A stretch of DNA of 7,360 bases from Candidatus Woesearchaeota archaeon (GTDB lineage: Archaea > Nanobdellota > Nanobdellia > Woesearchaeales > UBA10216), in assembly GCA_023269295.1 (NCBI GenBank), contig JAHFTU010000065.1, forward strand, positions 1 to 7,360, read 5' to 3'. The position numbers and the translations under genes were made by a program. How positions within the stretch are numbered: the stretch's first letter is position 1; each line of letters starts with the position of its first letter. This document shows positions 1 through 5,759 of the stretch, in pieces. The notes beneath the pieces were generated by a model, which was not told where the DNA came from, searched no databases, and worked only from the letters and a program-made list of their open reading frames with translations.

Positions 1-45
1 CTGCTTAACAATCCAAATTCTCTTCTCATAAGTCAACTTATACAT
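1..45 (-). CDS. Probable transposase, N-terminal 15 codons only (runs off left edge)
   Basis: An open frame begins with ATG at 45 and continues off the window, reading MYKLTYEKRIWIVKQ. This resembles the start of helix-turn-helix transposases and integrases of the IS481/IS3 kind, which commonly open with a K/R-L-T-Y-E-x-R-x-x-I-V pattern; this is recalled family knowledge, not a search result. A GGTGAGG ribosome-binding site (50-56) lies six bases before the ATG if GGTGA is taken as the core. Flanking DNA supports a mobile-element end: a perfect hairpin at 49-67 and two 21-bp repeats at 76-117. No DDE catalytic residues are visible because the gene is cut by the window edge. It could instead be another small HTH protein. 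Confidence 0.5.
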   Translation of the reverse strand, partial: MYKLTYEKRIWIVKQ

Positions 46-48
46 GTA

Positions 49-67
49 GCCTCACCAAAGGTGAGGC
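49..67. repeat. Perfect hairpin (8-bp stem, 3-base loop) covering the transposase RBS
   Basis: GCCTCACC (49-56) and GGTGAGGC (60-67) are exact reverse complements around the loop AAA. In minus-strand RNA the 3' arm is the GGTGAGG Shine-Dalgarno sequence of the probable transposase, so the stem would hide it from the ribosome. The pairing is seen directly; a role in limiting transposase translation is inferred. Confidence 0.75.
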
Positions 68-75
68 AACACGGT

Positions 76-117
76 CGGAAGCAAAAGCGTGACTACCGGA
101 AGTAAAAACGTGATAGC
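76..117. repeat. Two imperfect 21-bp direct tandem repeats
   Basis: Units 76-96 and 97-117 both begin CGGAAG, share AAAA and CGTGA at the same offsets, and match at 16 of 21 positions. The 21-bp period is close to two helical turns, so proteins bound to both units would sit on the same DNA face. They are probably transposase-binding sites at an IS end; regulation of the neighbouring rpoL is an alternative. Confidence 0.55.
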
Positions 118-134
118 ACACGCTCCATCCTGGA

Positions 135-152
135 CCGAAACCCTTTTAAATA
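135..152 (+). promoter_or_regulatory. BRE/TATA promoter of rpoL
   Basis: CCGAAA (135-140) followed by TTTTAAATA (144-152) resembles an archaeal BRE plus TATA box. The TATA centre is about 28 bases before the rpoL ATG, which predicts a leaderless or nearly leaderless transcript. No Shine-Dalgarno sequence is present. Confidence 0.7.
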
Positions 153-175
153 ACCCCTTATGAACTCAGCGCATA

Positions 176-454
176 ATGGAACTTTCTATAGTTGAGGAAA
201 CGCCTAAAAGGCTTGTCTTTGAGCTCAAGGGAGCAGGGCATACAATATGCAACATACTGAAGTCCAAGCTCTGGGAAGGAAAGCATGTCAGGGTTGCGAC
301 TTACAACATAGCGCACCCGCTGGTCGGCATCCCGAAAATGATAGTGGAGACAGACGGCGAAATCAAGCCCAAGAAGGCGGTAACCGACGCTGCAGAGTCA
401 TTGAGGAAGGAAGTCGCAGAGTTCAAGCAGGAACTCAAGAAGTTCAGGTGGTAA
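176..454 (+). CDS. rpoL: DNA-directed RNA polymerase subunit L (Rpo11/RpoL)
   Basis: The 92-residue product is the archaeal counterpart of eukaryotic Rpb11 and the N-terminal part of bacterial alpha. It pairs with subunit D to form the assembly platform of the cytoplasmic RNA polymerase. Hallmarks are GHTICNIL at residues 21-28 (family form GEDHTLxNLL), HPLVG at 47-51, TDG at 59-61 and a C-terminal amphipathic helix rich in Lys and Glu (about 66-92) that contributes to the dimer interface. Length is normal for archaeal L. The ATG at 176 is supported by the TATA box 28 bases upstream. The gene appears to be transcribed alone: the next gene has its own promoter, and a pyrimidine-rich stretch (about 455-463) follows the stop. 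Confidence 0.95.
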   Translation: MELSIVEETPKRLVFELKGAGHTICNILKSKLWEGKHVRVATYNIAHPLVGIPKMIVETDGEIKPKKAVTDAAESLRKEVAEFKQELKKFRW

Positions 455-475
455 TTTCTTCTCATAACTGTTCAG

Positions 476-490
476 CAAAAAGTTTATAAA
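476..490 (+). promoter_or_regulatory. BRE/TATA promoter of the cupredoxin gene
   Basis: CAAAAAG (476-482) followed by TTTATAAA (483-490) forms a strong archaeal promoter. The TATA centre is about 27 bases before the ATG at 514, again predicting leaderless translation. Confidence 0.75.
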
Positions 491-513
491 CGAGCTAATT
501 TTATGCGACCGCT

Positions 514-966
514 ATGAAAAAGAGCGCTGTCACAATTTTTGTTTTGTTCTTCATAATAGCGGCAATGTTAATTAGTGGCTGTTCCAGCTACGGCGGCCAG
601 CAAACTGCCTCTCCATCAGGACAGCAGGCACAGCCACCCTCACCGTCAGCAGCACCTTCTGCTCCTTCAGCAGCAAAAACAATCGAAATAACTGCCAGCG
701 GTTTCAGCCCGAGCACATTAACAATTAAAGCAGGGGACACTGTAGCGTTTGTAAACAAGGACACAACACAGCACTGGCCAGCATCGGCCATGCACCCGAT
801 CCATACGGTCTATCCAGAAACTGGCGGCTGTATAGGAAGCAAGTTTGACGCTTGTAAAGGTCTCGCAGCTGGAGAAACTTTTGAGTTCACGTTTACCCAT
901 GTGGGAAGCTGGAAATACCACGACCACCTTAACCCGAGCTTATGGGGAACAATTGTGGTACAGTAA
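514..966 (+). CDS. Cupredoxin-fold lipoprotein (plastocyanin-like, lacks the type-1 cysteine)
   Basis: A 150-residue exported protein. Residues 1-22 are a lipoprotein-like signal peptide with lipobox LISGC, placing the anchored Cys at 23 on the outer face of the membrane. Residues 24-54 are a low-complexity Ser/Pro/Ala/Gln linker, and 55-150 are one cupredoxin domain starting with the typical I-E-I-T-A-x-x-F-x-P pattern. Likely metal ligands are H87 (QHWPAS), H94, H97, H136 and H138 (YHDHLNP). Blue copper proteins have a Cys in the C-terminal ligand loop; here that place reads Y-H-D-H, so a classic blue type-1 site is unlikely. C106 and C114 could form a disulfide. The role is probably copper binding or extracytoplasmic electron transfer. 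It converges on the RnfD-like gene. The family is clear; the function is not. Confidence 0.88.
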   Translation: MKKSAVTIFVLFFIIAAMLISGCSSYGGQQTASPSGQQAQPPSPSAAPSAPSAAKTIEITASGFSPSTLTIKAGDTVAFVNKDTTQHWPASAMHPIHTVYPETGGCIGSKFDACKGLAAGETFEFTFTHVGSWKYHDHLNPSLWGTIVVQ

Positions 967-997
967 ACGCGTTTAGAACTATTATCAACTTCTTGCA

Positions 998-1810
998 CTA
1001 ATTATTTTTTGCGGCAGCTACGGCTACTGCTCCCTTCTGTGCAGCATAATTCCTATACGTTGAGTATGCCAGGTTTGCTGCTAGGAGTCCCACTAAGAAC
1101 GCGTATTTTGTATGTTTGGATTCAAGCAGAAAGACTAGCACTGCTGCTGCTATGCCGAAAATGATCTGCTCCTTTGGCGCGTTGGGCGAGGTCTTGGGCT
1201 CTGACAGCATGATGAAAGCAAAGTAAAATGGCAGGCTGGTGAAAAAGTTGAGCAAGCCAACTGCGGTGATAGGATTCTTAAAGAATTGGGTGGCTGCATA
1301 GAACGCAGCTATCACGGCAAGGAACGGGAGCGAGATCTTAAGCTTTTCTGCCTTATAGTTTGCGATTATAAGGAGCAAGGTTACCGGCACGGCAAAACCT
1401 GCAAAGTTGAAGCCCGAAGCAGCCCACCACATGTCGCCAAGCCTGAAAAGCGAAAGGGAAACGAGAAGCCCAAGCGTGGCCGGATTGAAAATGTGGCGCC
1501 CCTTTATTCTCAGCACATATTTTGAGGCAATTGCAACAGCCGCCGCAGCCAATATGGCAGCCACAGGAGCATTTAACGGCGCAATTGAGCCTATTATTAT
1601 GCCGCTGATAACAGCTGATGCAGAGAGCTTGATTTCCCTTTTGAGAAAAAGCTTCTTGACAGCAGCATCAAGCAGCGCGCACGCAGCTATTGCTGCCAAA
1701 AGATTTGCCGGAAAAGTGTGGATGGCATAGCTTGATACGGCTGCGCAGAGCAGCAGGAGAAGGACAGCCCAAAAATACATTGACTTAAAGTATTCTGAAA
1801 GGCTTTTCAT
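998..1810 (-). CDS. RnfD/NqrB-like integral membrane protein
   Basis: A 270-residue, very hydrophobic protein with about eight to ten predicted membrane segments. It resembles subunit D of the Rnf ion-translocating redox complex (NqrB/RnfD family): SASAVISGIIIG at 63-74 matches the conserved S-A-V-x-T-G-L-L region, GRHIFNPATLG at 104-114 matches the G-x-N-I-F-N-P-A motif, and SEPKTSP at 203-209 matches the D-P-x-T-S-P motif. The S-G-A-T site where RnfD/NqrB carries covalent FMN is not visible, and no other rnf gene is in the window, so ion-pumping activity cannot be assumed. The ATG at 1810 is chosen over an in-frame start at 1852 because a TATA-like box lies 28 bases upstream of 1810 and the longer form would run through it. 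The C-terminus is Ala/Lys-rich. The family call is good; the role is unknown. Confidence 0.78.
   Translation of the reverse strand: MKSLSEYFKSMYFWAVLLLLLCAAVSSYAIHTFPANLLAAIAACALLDAAVKKLFLKREIKLSASAVISGIIIGSIAPLNAPVAAILAAAAVAIASKYVLRIKGRHIFNPATLGLLVSLSLFRLGDMWWAASGFNFAGFAVPVTLLLIIANYKAEKLKISLPFLAVIAAFYAATQFFKNPITAVGLLNFFTSLPFYFAFIMLSEPKTSPNAPKEQIIFGIAAAVLVFLLESKHTKYAFLVGLLAANLAYSTYRNYAAQKGAVAVAAAKNN
1000..1010 (+). terminator. Oligo-T terminator candidate for the cupredoxin gene
   Basis: The sequence ATTATTTTTT ends in six T residues about 40 bases past the cupredoxin stop. Oligo-T runs on the coding strand are the usual archaeal termination signal. It overlaps the last codons of the convergent gene. 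Confidence 0.4.
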
Positions 1811-1832
1811 GCAACGGCTAATGCTACAATGG

Positions 1833-1842
1833 TGTTTATTAA
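1833..1842 (-). promoter_or_regulatory. TATA-like box of the RnfD-like gene
   Basis: On the minus strand this reads CTTAATAAAC, preceded by an A-rich GGGAAAA stretch that could serve as BRE. Its centre is about 28 bases from the ATG at 1810, predicting a leaderless mRNA and supporting that start. Confidence 0.55.
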
Positions 1843-1857
1843 GTTTTCCCACAAAAC

Positions 1858-1866
1858 ATATTTAAA
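1858..1866 (+). promoter_or_regulatory. TATA box of the AMMECR1 gene
   Basis: ATATTTAAA, preceded by CAAAAC, lies about 27 bases before the ATG at 1889. It decides that start over an in-frame upstream ATG at 1829, which lies before the promoter. Together with the box at 1833-1842 it forms a compact divergent promoter region of 78 bp. Confidence 0.7.
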
Positions 1867-1888
1867 CCAATCACCCAAATATTGCTGC

Positions 1889-2440
1889 ATGGTAACAAAG
1901 GCCCAAGGCAAGCTGCTCATCAAGATTGCGCGTGCCGCAATTGAGAGAGCGTTCAGGCACAAAAGCTTTCCTGCGCCAGCACATCTCCGGAAGCAGCATG
2001 CTTTTTCGCAGAAACCCGGCGTGTTTGTAACCCTCCTCAAAAAAAGCGAGTTCAGGGGCAGCGTTGGCTACCCGCAAGGCACATATTCACTCATTGACGG
2101 CGTAGTCAGGGCAGCCAGGGATGCGGCTTTCAATGATCCAAGATTCAAGGCACTGAAAAAAAGCGAATTGCAACGGCTGCGGGTAAGGGTTGATGTTCTT
2201 TCGAGATTTAAGAAAACCAGCATCAAGGGCATACGAGCAGGCAAAGATGGCACTTACGTAGAATTCGGCTTGTTCAAGGCGCTGCAGCTGCCTGAAGACG
2301 CAAAAAAGTTCAAGTGGACAGCAAGGGAGATGGTTGAGAACGCTCTCCGCAAGGCAGGGCTGGCAGCAGAGATGTGGAAAGACAGGAACGTGAAGATTTA
2401 CAGGTTTAGCACAACTGCGTTTGAGGAAAAAGCAGACTAG
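1889..2440 (+). CDS. AMMECR1-domain protein
   Basis: A 183-residue soluble protein that spans one AMMECR1 domain, a family conserved from archaea to humans. Its biochemical role is not established; archaeal copies are sometimes found near or fused to MEMO-type or radical SAM proteins. Recognisable blocks are GVFVTL at 44-49, FRGSVGYP at 55-62 (family form LRGCIGxP), a helix with AARDAAFNDPRF at 75-86, and RVRVDVLS at 98-105. The usual Cys of the R-G-C motif is Ser58 here. The chosen start gives a normal family length and is set by the TATA box 27 bases upstream. It is divergent from the RnfD-like gene and overlaps the convergent 125-aa gene by four bases. Confidence 0.9.
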   Translation: MVTKAQGKLLIKIARAAIERAFRHKSFPAPAHLRKQHAFSQKPGVFVTLLKKSEFRGSVGYPQGTYSLIDGVVRAARDAAFNDPRFKALKKSELQRLRVRVDVLSRFKKTSIKGIRAGKDGTYVEFGLFKALQLPEDAKKFKWTAREMVENALRKAGLAAEMWKDRNVKIYRFSTTAFEEKAD

Positions 2441-2814
2441 TCCGGTGAAGTTGCTGACAAGTAACTAAACTTGACAGCTTCACTAAGGAAACGCCCTGAG
2501 AGTATAATAAGCTCAAACCATATTGTTCTTTCAAGGGCCGGCTTTAACCCCTCATCTAATGGCGTGACGGTTGAGTAAACATTCCCGCTCGCATCTTTTC
2601 TATGCTTCTCGCGAACCAAAGCGCCTGGCACGACAACGTTAAATAGCTCGCCTGTTGGCAAGGTATTCCAGAAATAGATGACCCTTTTGCCATCAATAGC
2701 CACAACAGCTTCTCCAGCTGCACGCACGCCAGCTTCATCTGGAAAATGTATCCCACGAGAATCATAATGCAAGTACTCCAGCTCCACTGACCGCTCCAAA
2801 CCTTGCTTTTCCAT
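2437..2814 (-). CDS. Protein of unknown function, 125 aa
   Basis: I do not recognise this family. The product is soluble, with no signal peptide, clear membrane segment or Cys residue. The N-terminal half is acidic and predicted to be mostly strands (VVAIDGKRVIYFWNTLPTG, residues 37-55). A basic stretch follows (REKHRKD, 68-74), then a more hydrophobic, helix-like C-terminal third (about 94-118). Translation is supported by a TATA-like box 27 bases before the ATG at 2814, by a frame open through its whole length, and by clean end-to-end packing with the AMMECR1 gene. It lies 52 bases downstream of the copper ATPase stop on the same strand, so it might also be reached by readthrough, but it has its own promoter. 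Confidence 0.7.
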   Translation of the reverse strand: MEKQGLERSVELEYLHYDSRGIHFPDEAGVRAAGEAVVAIDGKRVIYFWNTLPTGELFNVVVPGALVREKHRKDASGNVYSTVTPLDEGLKPALERTIWFELIILSGRFLSEAVKFSYLSATSPD

Positions 2815-2836
2815 GGCAGCAGCGAATGCAAACGTG

Positions 2837-2844
2837 TTTAAAAA
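2837..2844 (-). promoter_or_regulatory. TATA-like box of the 125-aa gene
   Basis: TTTTTAAA on the minus strand is centred about 27 bases from the ATG at 2814. The same T-run lies just past the stop of the copper ATPase gene and could double as its terminator. Confidence 0.55.
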
Positions 2845-2866
2845 CTTTTTTCACTGTACCGCTTTT

Positions 2867-4960
2867 TTACTTCACCTTATACCTATTAAGTAGCAGCGAG
2901 TTGCCCACAACAGTTATGGAGCTTGAGGCCATTGCAATCGCTGCAAATATTGGGTTGAGAAGAATGCCTGTGAAGGGGTAAAGAATCCCCGCAGCTACTG
3001 GGATTAGCGCAACATTGTAGAAGAATGCCCAGAAAAGGTTCTGCTTCATCTTGGCAACTGTTTTCCTGCTGAGCTCTATCGCAGCAGCCACGTCCATCAG
3101 GTCATCGCGCATAAGAACAATTCCTCCTGTCTCCTTTGCGACGTCGGTGCCAGCCCCAATCGCAATGCCAACATCAGCCTGCGCCAAAGCGGGGGAGTCG
3201 TTAATGCCGTCGCCAACCATTGCAACAACCTTGCCTTCACCCTGAAGCTCCTTAATCCTTGCAGCTTTTTCCCCCGGCAGCACATTGGCCAGAACCCTTT
3301 TTATGCCGAGTTGCTGCGCAATCGCCGCTGCTGTCCTATCATTATCGCCAGTAATCATTATGATTTCTTTTCCCATCTGCTGCAATCTTCCAACTGCAGG
3401 CTTGGAATTTTCTTTCAGGGTGTCGGCAACAGCGACAATTCCAATTAGCTGCTTTTTGAAAGCTACAATAATAGCTGTTTTGCCATCCTTTTCCAGCTTG
3501 GTGATTTTTTCCTCCGCAGCAGCCGCTACCGGAATTTTATTATCGCTCATGTAAGCACGATTGCCAACAAGAATCCTGCTGCCTTGGTAGTCTGCTTTTA
3601 TGCCCTTGCCAGCAACGGTCTGGTGAAGCCTTCCGGTGGGAAGCTTAATGACCAATTCCGCTGCCTTGCCAACTATTGCTTCCCCGATAGGGTGCTCAGA
3701 GCCCTTCTCTGCAATTGCTGCCAATTGCAAAATTTTCCCTTTATCGTAGCTGCTAGCTATCGGCACCACATCAGTCACTGACGGCTTGCCCTTTGTCAGC
3801 GTTCCTGTCTTGTCAAAAACTATGACCTGAATCTTCCTTGCTTTTTCCAGAACCTCGCCTGTCTTGATAAGGATGCCGTTTTGCGCGCCCTTGCTGGCAC
3901 CAATCATTATGGCTGCAGGCGTTGCAATGCCCAGCGCGCACGGGCACGCAATAATCAGGACAGCGATGAGTATTGAAAGCGCTACAGGGAATGGCAAGTG
4001 GTAGATAAAATACCAAAACAAAGCAGCAGCAACTGCAATGAAAATAACTGCTGGAACAAAATAAGCAGAAACAACGTCGGCAAGGCGCTGCATTGGCGCC
4101 CTTGCGGCAATTGCCTCCTGCACCATCTTAACAATGTGTGAGAGGGCAGTGTCAGAGCCTACCTTTGTTGCCTTCAACTTCAAAAGGCCGCTTTTGTTGA
4201 TTGTGCCGCCAATGACTGAGCTGCCTTGCTTTTTGCCGGCAGGCATGGACTCTCCAGTAATCATTGACTCGTCAACTGCAGATTCCCCCGAAACCACAAT
4301 GCCGTCTACAGGAATGCCCTCACCAGGCTTAACAACAACTATGTCGTTTATGGTCACTTTTTCAACTGGGATGCTGGACTCCCTGCCGTTTCGGATTACA
4401 GTTGCCATTTTCGGCTGAAGGTCAAGCAGCTTCCTGATTGCGGCAGAGGCCTTTCCTTTCATGTTGTGCTCCATGTACTTGCCCAGCAGGATAAAGCCGA
4501 TAATCAGCCCTGACTCCGTGAAATACACGTGCTCGCTGGGAAATATCGGCTGCCAAAGAATGCCCTGGAACGCAACCACAGTGCTGTAAAGCCACGCTGC
4601 GGTTGTGCCAAGCGCAATCAGGCTGTCCATGTTTGCCTGCCTCGCCTTTATCGCGTCAACAGCTCCCCTGTAAAAGCGCCAGCCCGCAATGAACTGGACA
4701 GGGGTTGCCAGCACAAAGAGCCAGATGTTGTGCGGCAACAGCCACGATATTTTATAAAAATATTCGAAAAATGCAGTTGGAATGCCAAGGGCGAAAGAGA
4801 AAAGCGTCAGCAGCTTCAGCTTATTGAGCTCCTTCGCCGGCTGCAGAAAAGTTTCAAGGCACTTGCCGCTGCAAAAATAGTACTTTGCACCATCCTGCTC
4901 GGCAAAGAACTTTGACTTCGCCTCATCAACGTACATGCCGCAAATTACGTCTTTTGCCAT
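2867..4960 (-). CDS. copA: Copper-type P1B ATPase with N-terminal YHS domain
   Basis: The 697-residue product is a heavy-metal-transporting ATPase of the membrane, most likely a Cu(+) exporter. A YHS-type metal-binding domain covers residues 1-45 (CGM at 7-9, C30, C34) in place of the usual HMA domain. Then follow two membrane segments of the P1B N-terminal bundle, the actuator loop TGES at 235-238, the CPC metal site at 339-341, the phosphorylated Asp in DKTGT at 383-387, the SEHP nucleotide motif at 421-424, and GDGINDSP at 583-590. Y648-N649 and M677-x-x-S680-S681 in the last two membrane helices fit the P1B-1 (Cu+) ligand set. ATG 4960 is chosen: it begins right at the YHS domain, 10 bases after the ZIP stop, with a weak GTGA element upstream. 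A TTG at 4978, overlapping the ZIP gene, is the alternative. Last gene of the gdh-ZIP-copA cluster. Confidence 0.93.
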   Translation of the reverse strand: MAKDVICGMYVDEAKSKFFAEQDGAKYYFCSGKCLETFLQPAKELNKLKLLTLFSFALGIPTAFFEYFYKISWLLPHNIWLFVLATPVQFIAGWRFYRGAVDAIKARQANMDSLIALGTTAAWLYSTVVAFQGILWQPIFPSEHVYFTESGLIIGFILLGKYMEHNMKGKASAAIRKLLDLQPKMATVIRNGRESSIPVEKVTINDIVVVKPGEGIPVDGIVVSGESAVDESMITGESMPAGKKQGSSVIGGTINKSGLLKLKATKVGSDTALSHIVKMVQEAIAARAPMQRLADVVSAYFVPAVIFIAVAAALFWYFIYHLPFPVALSILIAVLIIACPCALGIATPAAIMIGASKGAQNGILIKTGEVLEKARKIQVIVFDKTGTLTKGKPSVTDVVPIASSYDKGKILQLAAIAEKGSEHPIGEAIVGKAAELVIKLPTGRLHQTVAGKGIKADYQGSRILVGNRAYMSDNKIPVAAAAEEKITKLEKDGKTAIIVAFKKQLIGIVAVADTLKENSKPAVGRLQQMGKEIIMITGDNDRTAAAIAQQLGIKRVLANVLPGEKAARIKELQGEGKVVAMVGDGINDSPALAQADVGIAIGAGTDVAKETGGIVLMRDDLMDVAAAIELSRKTVAKMKQNLFWAFFYNVALIPVAAGILYPFTGILLNPIFAAIAMASSSITVVGNSLLLNRYKVK

Positions 4961-4970
4961 TTTACGCTGC

Positions 4971-5756
4971 TCACTCAAAAATCCTGATTATGCCAAATAT
5001 CAGGATAATGCCTCCAAGCATGCAGAAAAACTGGATTATGGACTTCCATACGCCGGTTTCCTTGTGCAGCTCAGGTATCAGGTCGGCGCTTGCAATGTAA
5101 ATGAAGCCGCCTGCTGCAAATCCGAGAAGATAAGGCTTTGAAACAGTTATGGCGTTCAGGAAGAAATATCCTGCAATAGCCCCAAGGAAAGCAGTTAAAG
5201 CTGATAAAAAGTTGTAAAACAGGGCCTTCCCCTTTGTCATGCCACCGTAAATCAGGAGCGCAAAATCGCCAAACTCCTGCGGTATCTCGTGCGCAATGAT
5301 GGCAACTGTTGTTGCAACGCCAAGTGGAATGTTTGTCAGGAAGCTTGCGGCAATTATGGCGCCGTCAAAAAAGTTGTGGACGCCATCGCCAATGAGATTC
5401 AGGTAAGTGAACGCGTGCACTTCCTTGTGCGACTCCTTAGGCTCGCTCTTTGATTCACGGTGATGGTGGTGGTGCCAGTGGATAAACCTCTCAATAGAGT
5501 AAAACACCAAAATGCCCCCCAGGACATACGTGAAAACGCTTATGCCTCCCACGCCTAAAGCTTTGCCCGAATCAAGCGCCTCAGGGAGGACGTCAAGCAG
5601 CGCAGCAGCCAGGAGAGTGCCTGTTGCAAAAGCCACAAGTATGAACAGCAGGTTATTGAAAACAGATTGCTTCAGCGAAAGGGTGAGAATGCCCACGAAC
5701 GATATAAGGCTCACAATAAGAACGCTGAACATGATGAGGATGAATTCGTGGGCCAA
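4971..5756 (-). CDS. ZIP-family divalent metal transporter
   Basis: A 261-residue membrane protein with about eight transmembrane helices. ZIP proteins move Zn2+, Fe2+ or similar ions into the cytoplasm. The diagnostic motifs are present: HNFFDG at 127-132 (TM4) and HEIPQE at 156-161 (TM5), which together form the binuclear metal site. A His-rich loop (H93, H95-H99), followed by a charged Glu/Lys/Ser stretch, sits between TM3 and TM4, as in many ZIPs. The TTG at 5756 is taken as the start because AGGGGGTG (5765-5772) lies eight bases upstream. The next in-frame ATG, at 5732, has no ribosome-binding site and would cut into the first helix. Three bases separate it from gdh, so the two are very likely co-transcribed and perhaps translationally coupled. 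Substrate cannot be decided; Zn2+ is the family default. Confidence 0.92.
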   Translation of the reverse strand: MAHEFILIMFSVLIVSLISFVGILTLSLKQSVFNNLLFILVAFATGTLLAAALLDVLPEALDSGKALGVGGISVFTYVLGGILVFYSIERFIHWHHHHHRESKSEPKESHKEVHAFTYLNLIGDGVHNFFDGAIIAASFLTNIPLGVATTVAIIAHEIPQEFGDFALLIYGGMTKGKALFYNFLSALTAFLGAIAGYFFLNAITVSKPYLLGFAAGGFIYIASADLIPELHKETGVWKSIIQFFCMLGGIILIFGIIRIFE

Positions 5757-5759
5757 GGC

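Larger units (their letters stand above)
1..120. mobile_element. Probable terminal part of an insertion sequence
   Basis: This stretch holds the start of a probable transposase reading outward to the left, a hairpin in front of it and two diverged 21-bp tandem repeats that could be transposase-binding sites. Read on the minus strand from 120 inward the sequence begins TGTGCTATCACG. That would suit the 5'-TG ends typical of DDE integrase-type elements, but the boundary is a guess because the other end and the target duplication lie outside the window. The element would end only about 25 bases upstream of the rpoL TATA box. Confidence 0.4.

Noticed and set aside
49..117. A small RNA gene or C/D-box guide RNA (hairpin plus CGTGA/TGATAG elements).
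   Set aside because: No paired C and D boxes with the right spacing and no complementarity guide could be recognised; the hairpin is better explained by the transposase ribosome-binding site.
76..117. Start of a CRISPR array.
   Set aside because: Only two diverged units directly abut each other, with no spacers.
503..517. Four-codon ORF (MRPL) overlapping the cupredoxin ATG as ATGA.
   Set aside because: The TATA box at 483-490 predicts transcription starting after 503, so this ATG would not be in the mRNA.
1811..1852. N-terminal extension of the RnfD-like protein to an upstream start.
   Set aside because: The extra 14 residues are not membrane-like and would be encoded across the gene's own promoter box.
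1829..1888. N-terminal extension of the AMMECR1 protein.
   Set aside because: It begins upstream of a good TATA box and adds 20 residues that do not fit the start of the domain.
4134..4915. Long plus-strand open frames opposite the copper ATPase (also opposite gdh and the RnfD-like gene).
   Set aside because: They are mirror frames of well-identified genes, with no promoter, ribosome-binding site or recognisable protein features.
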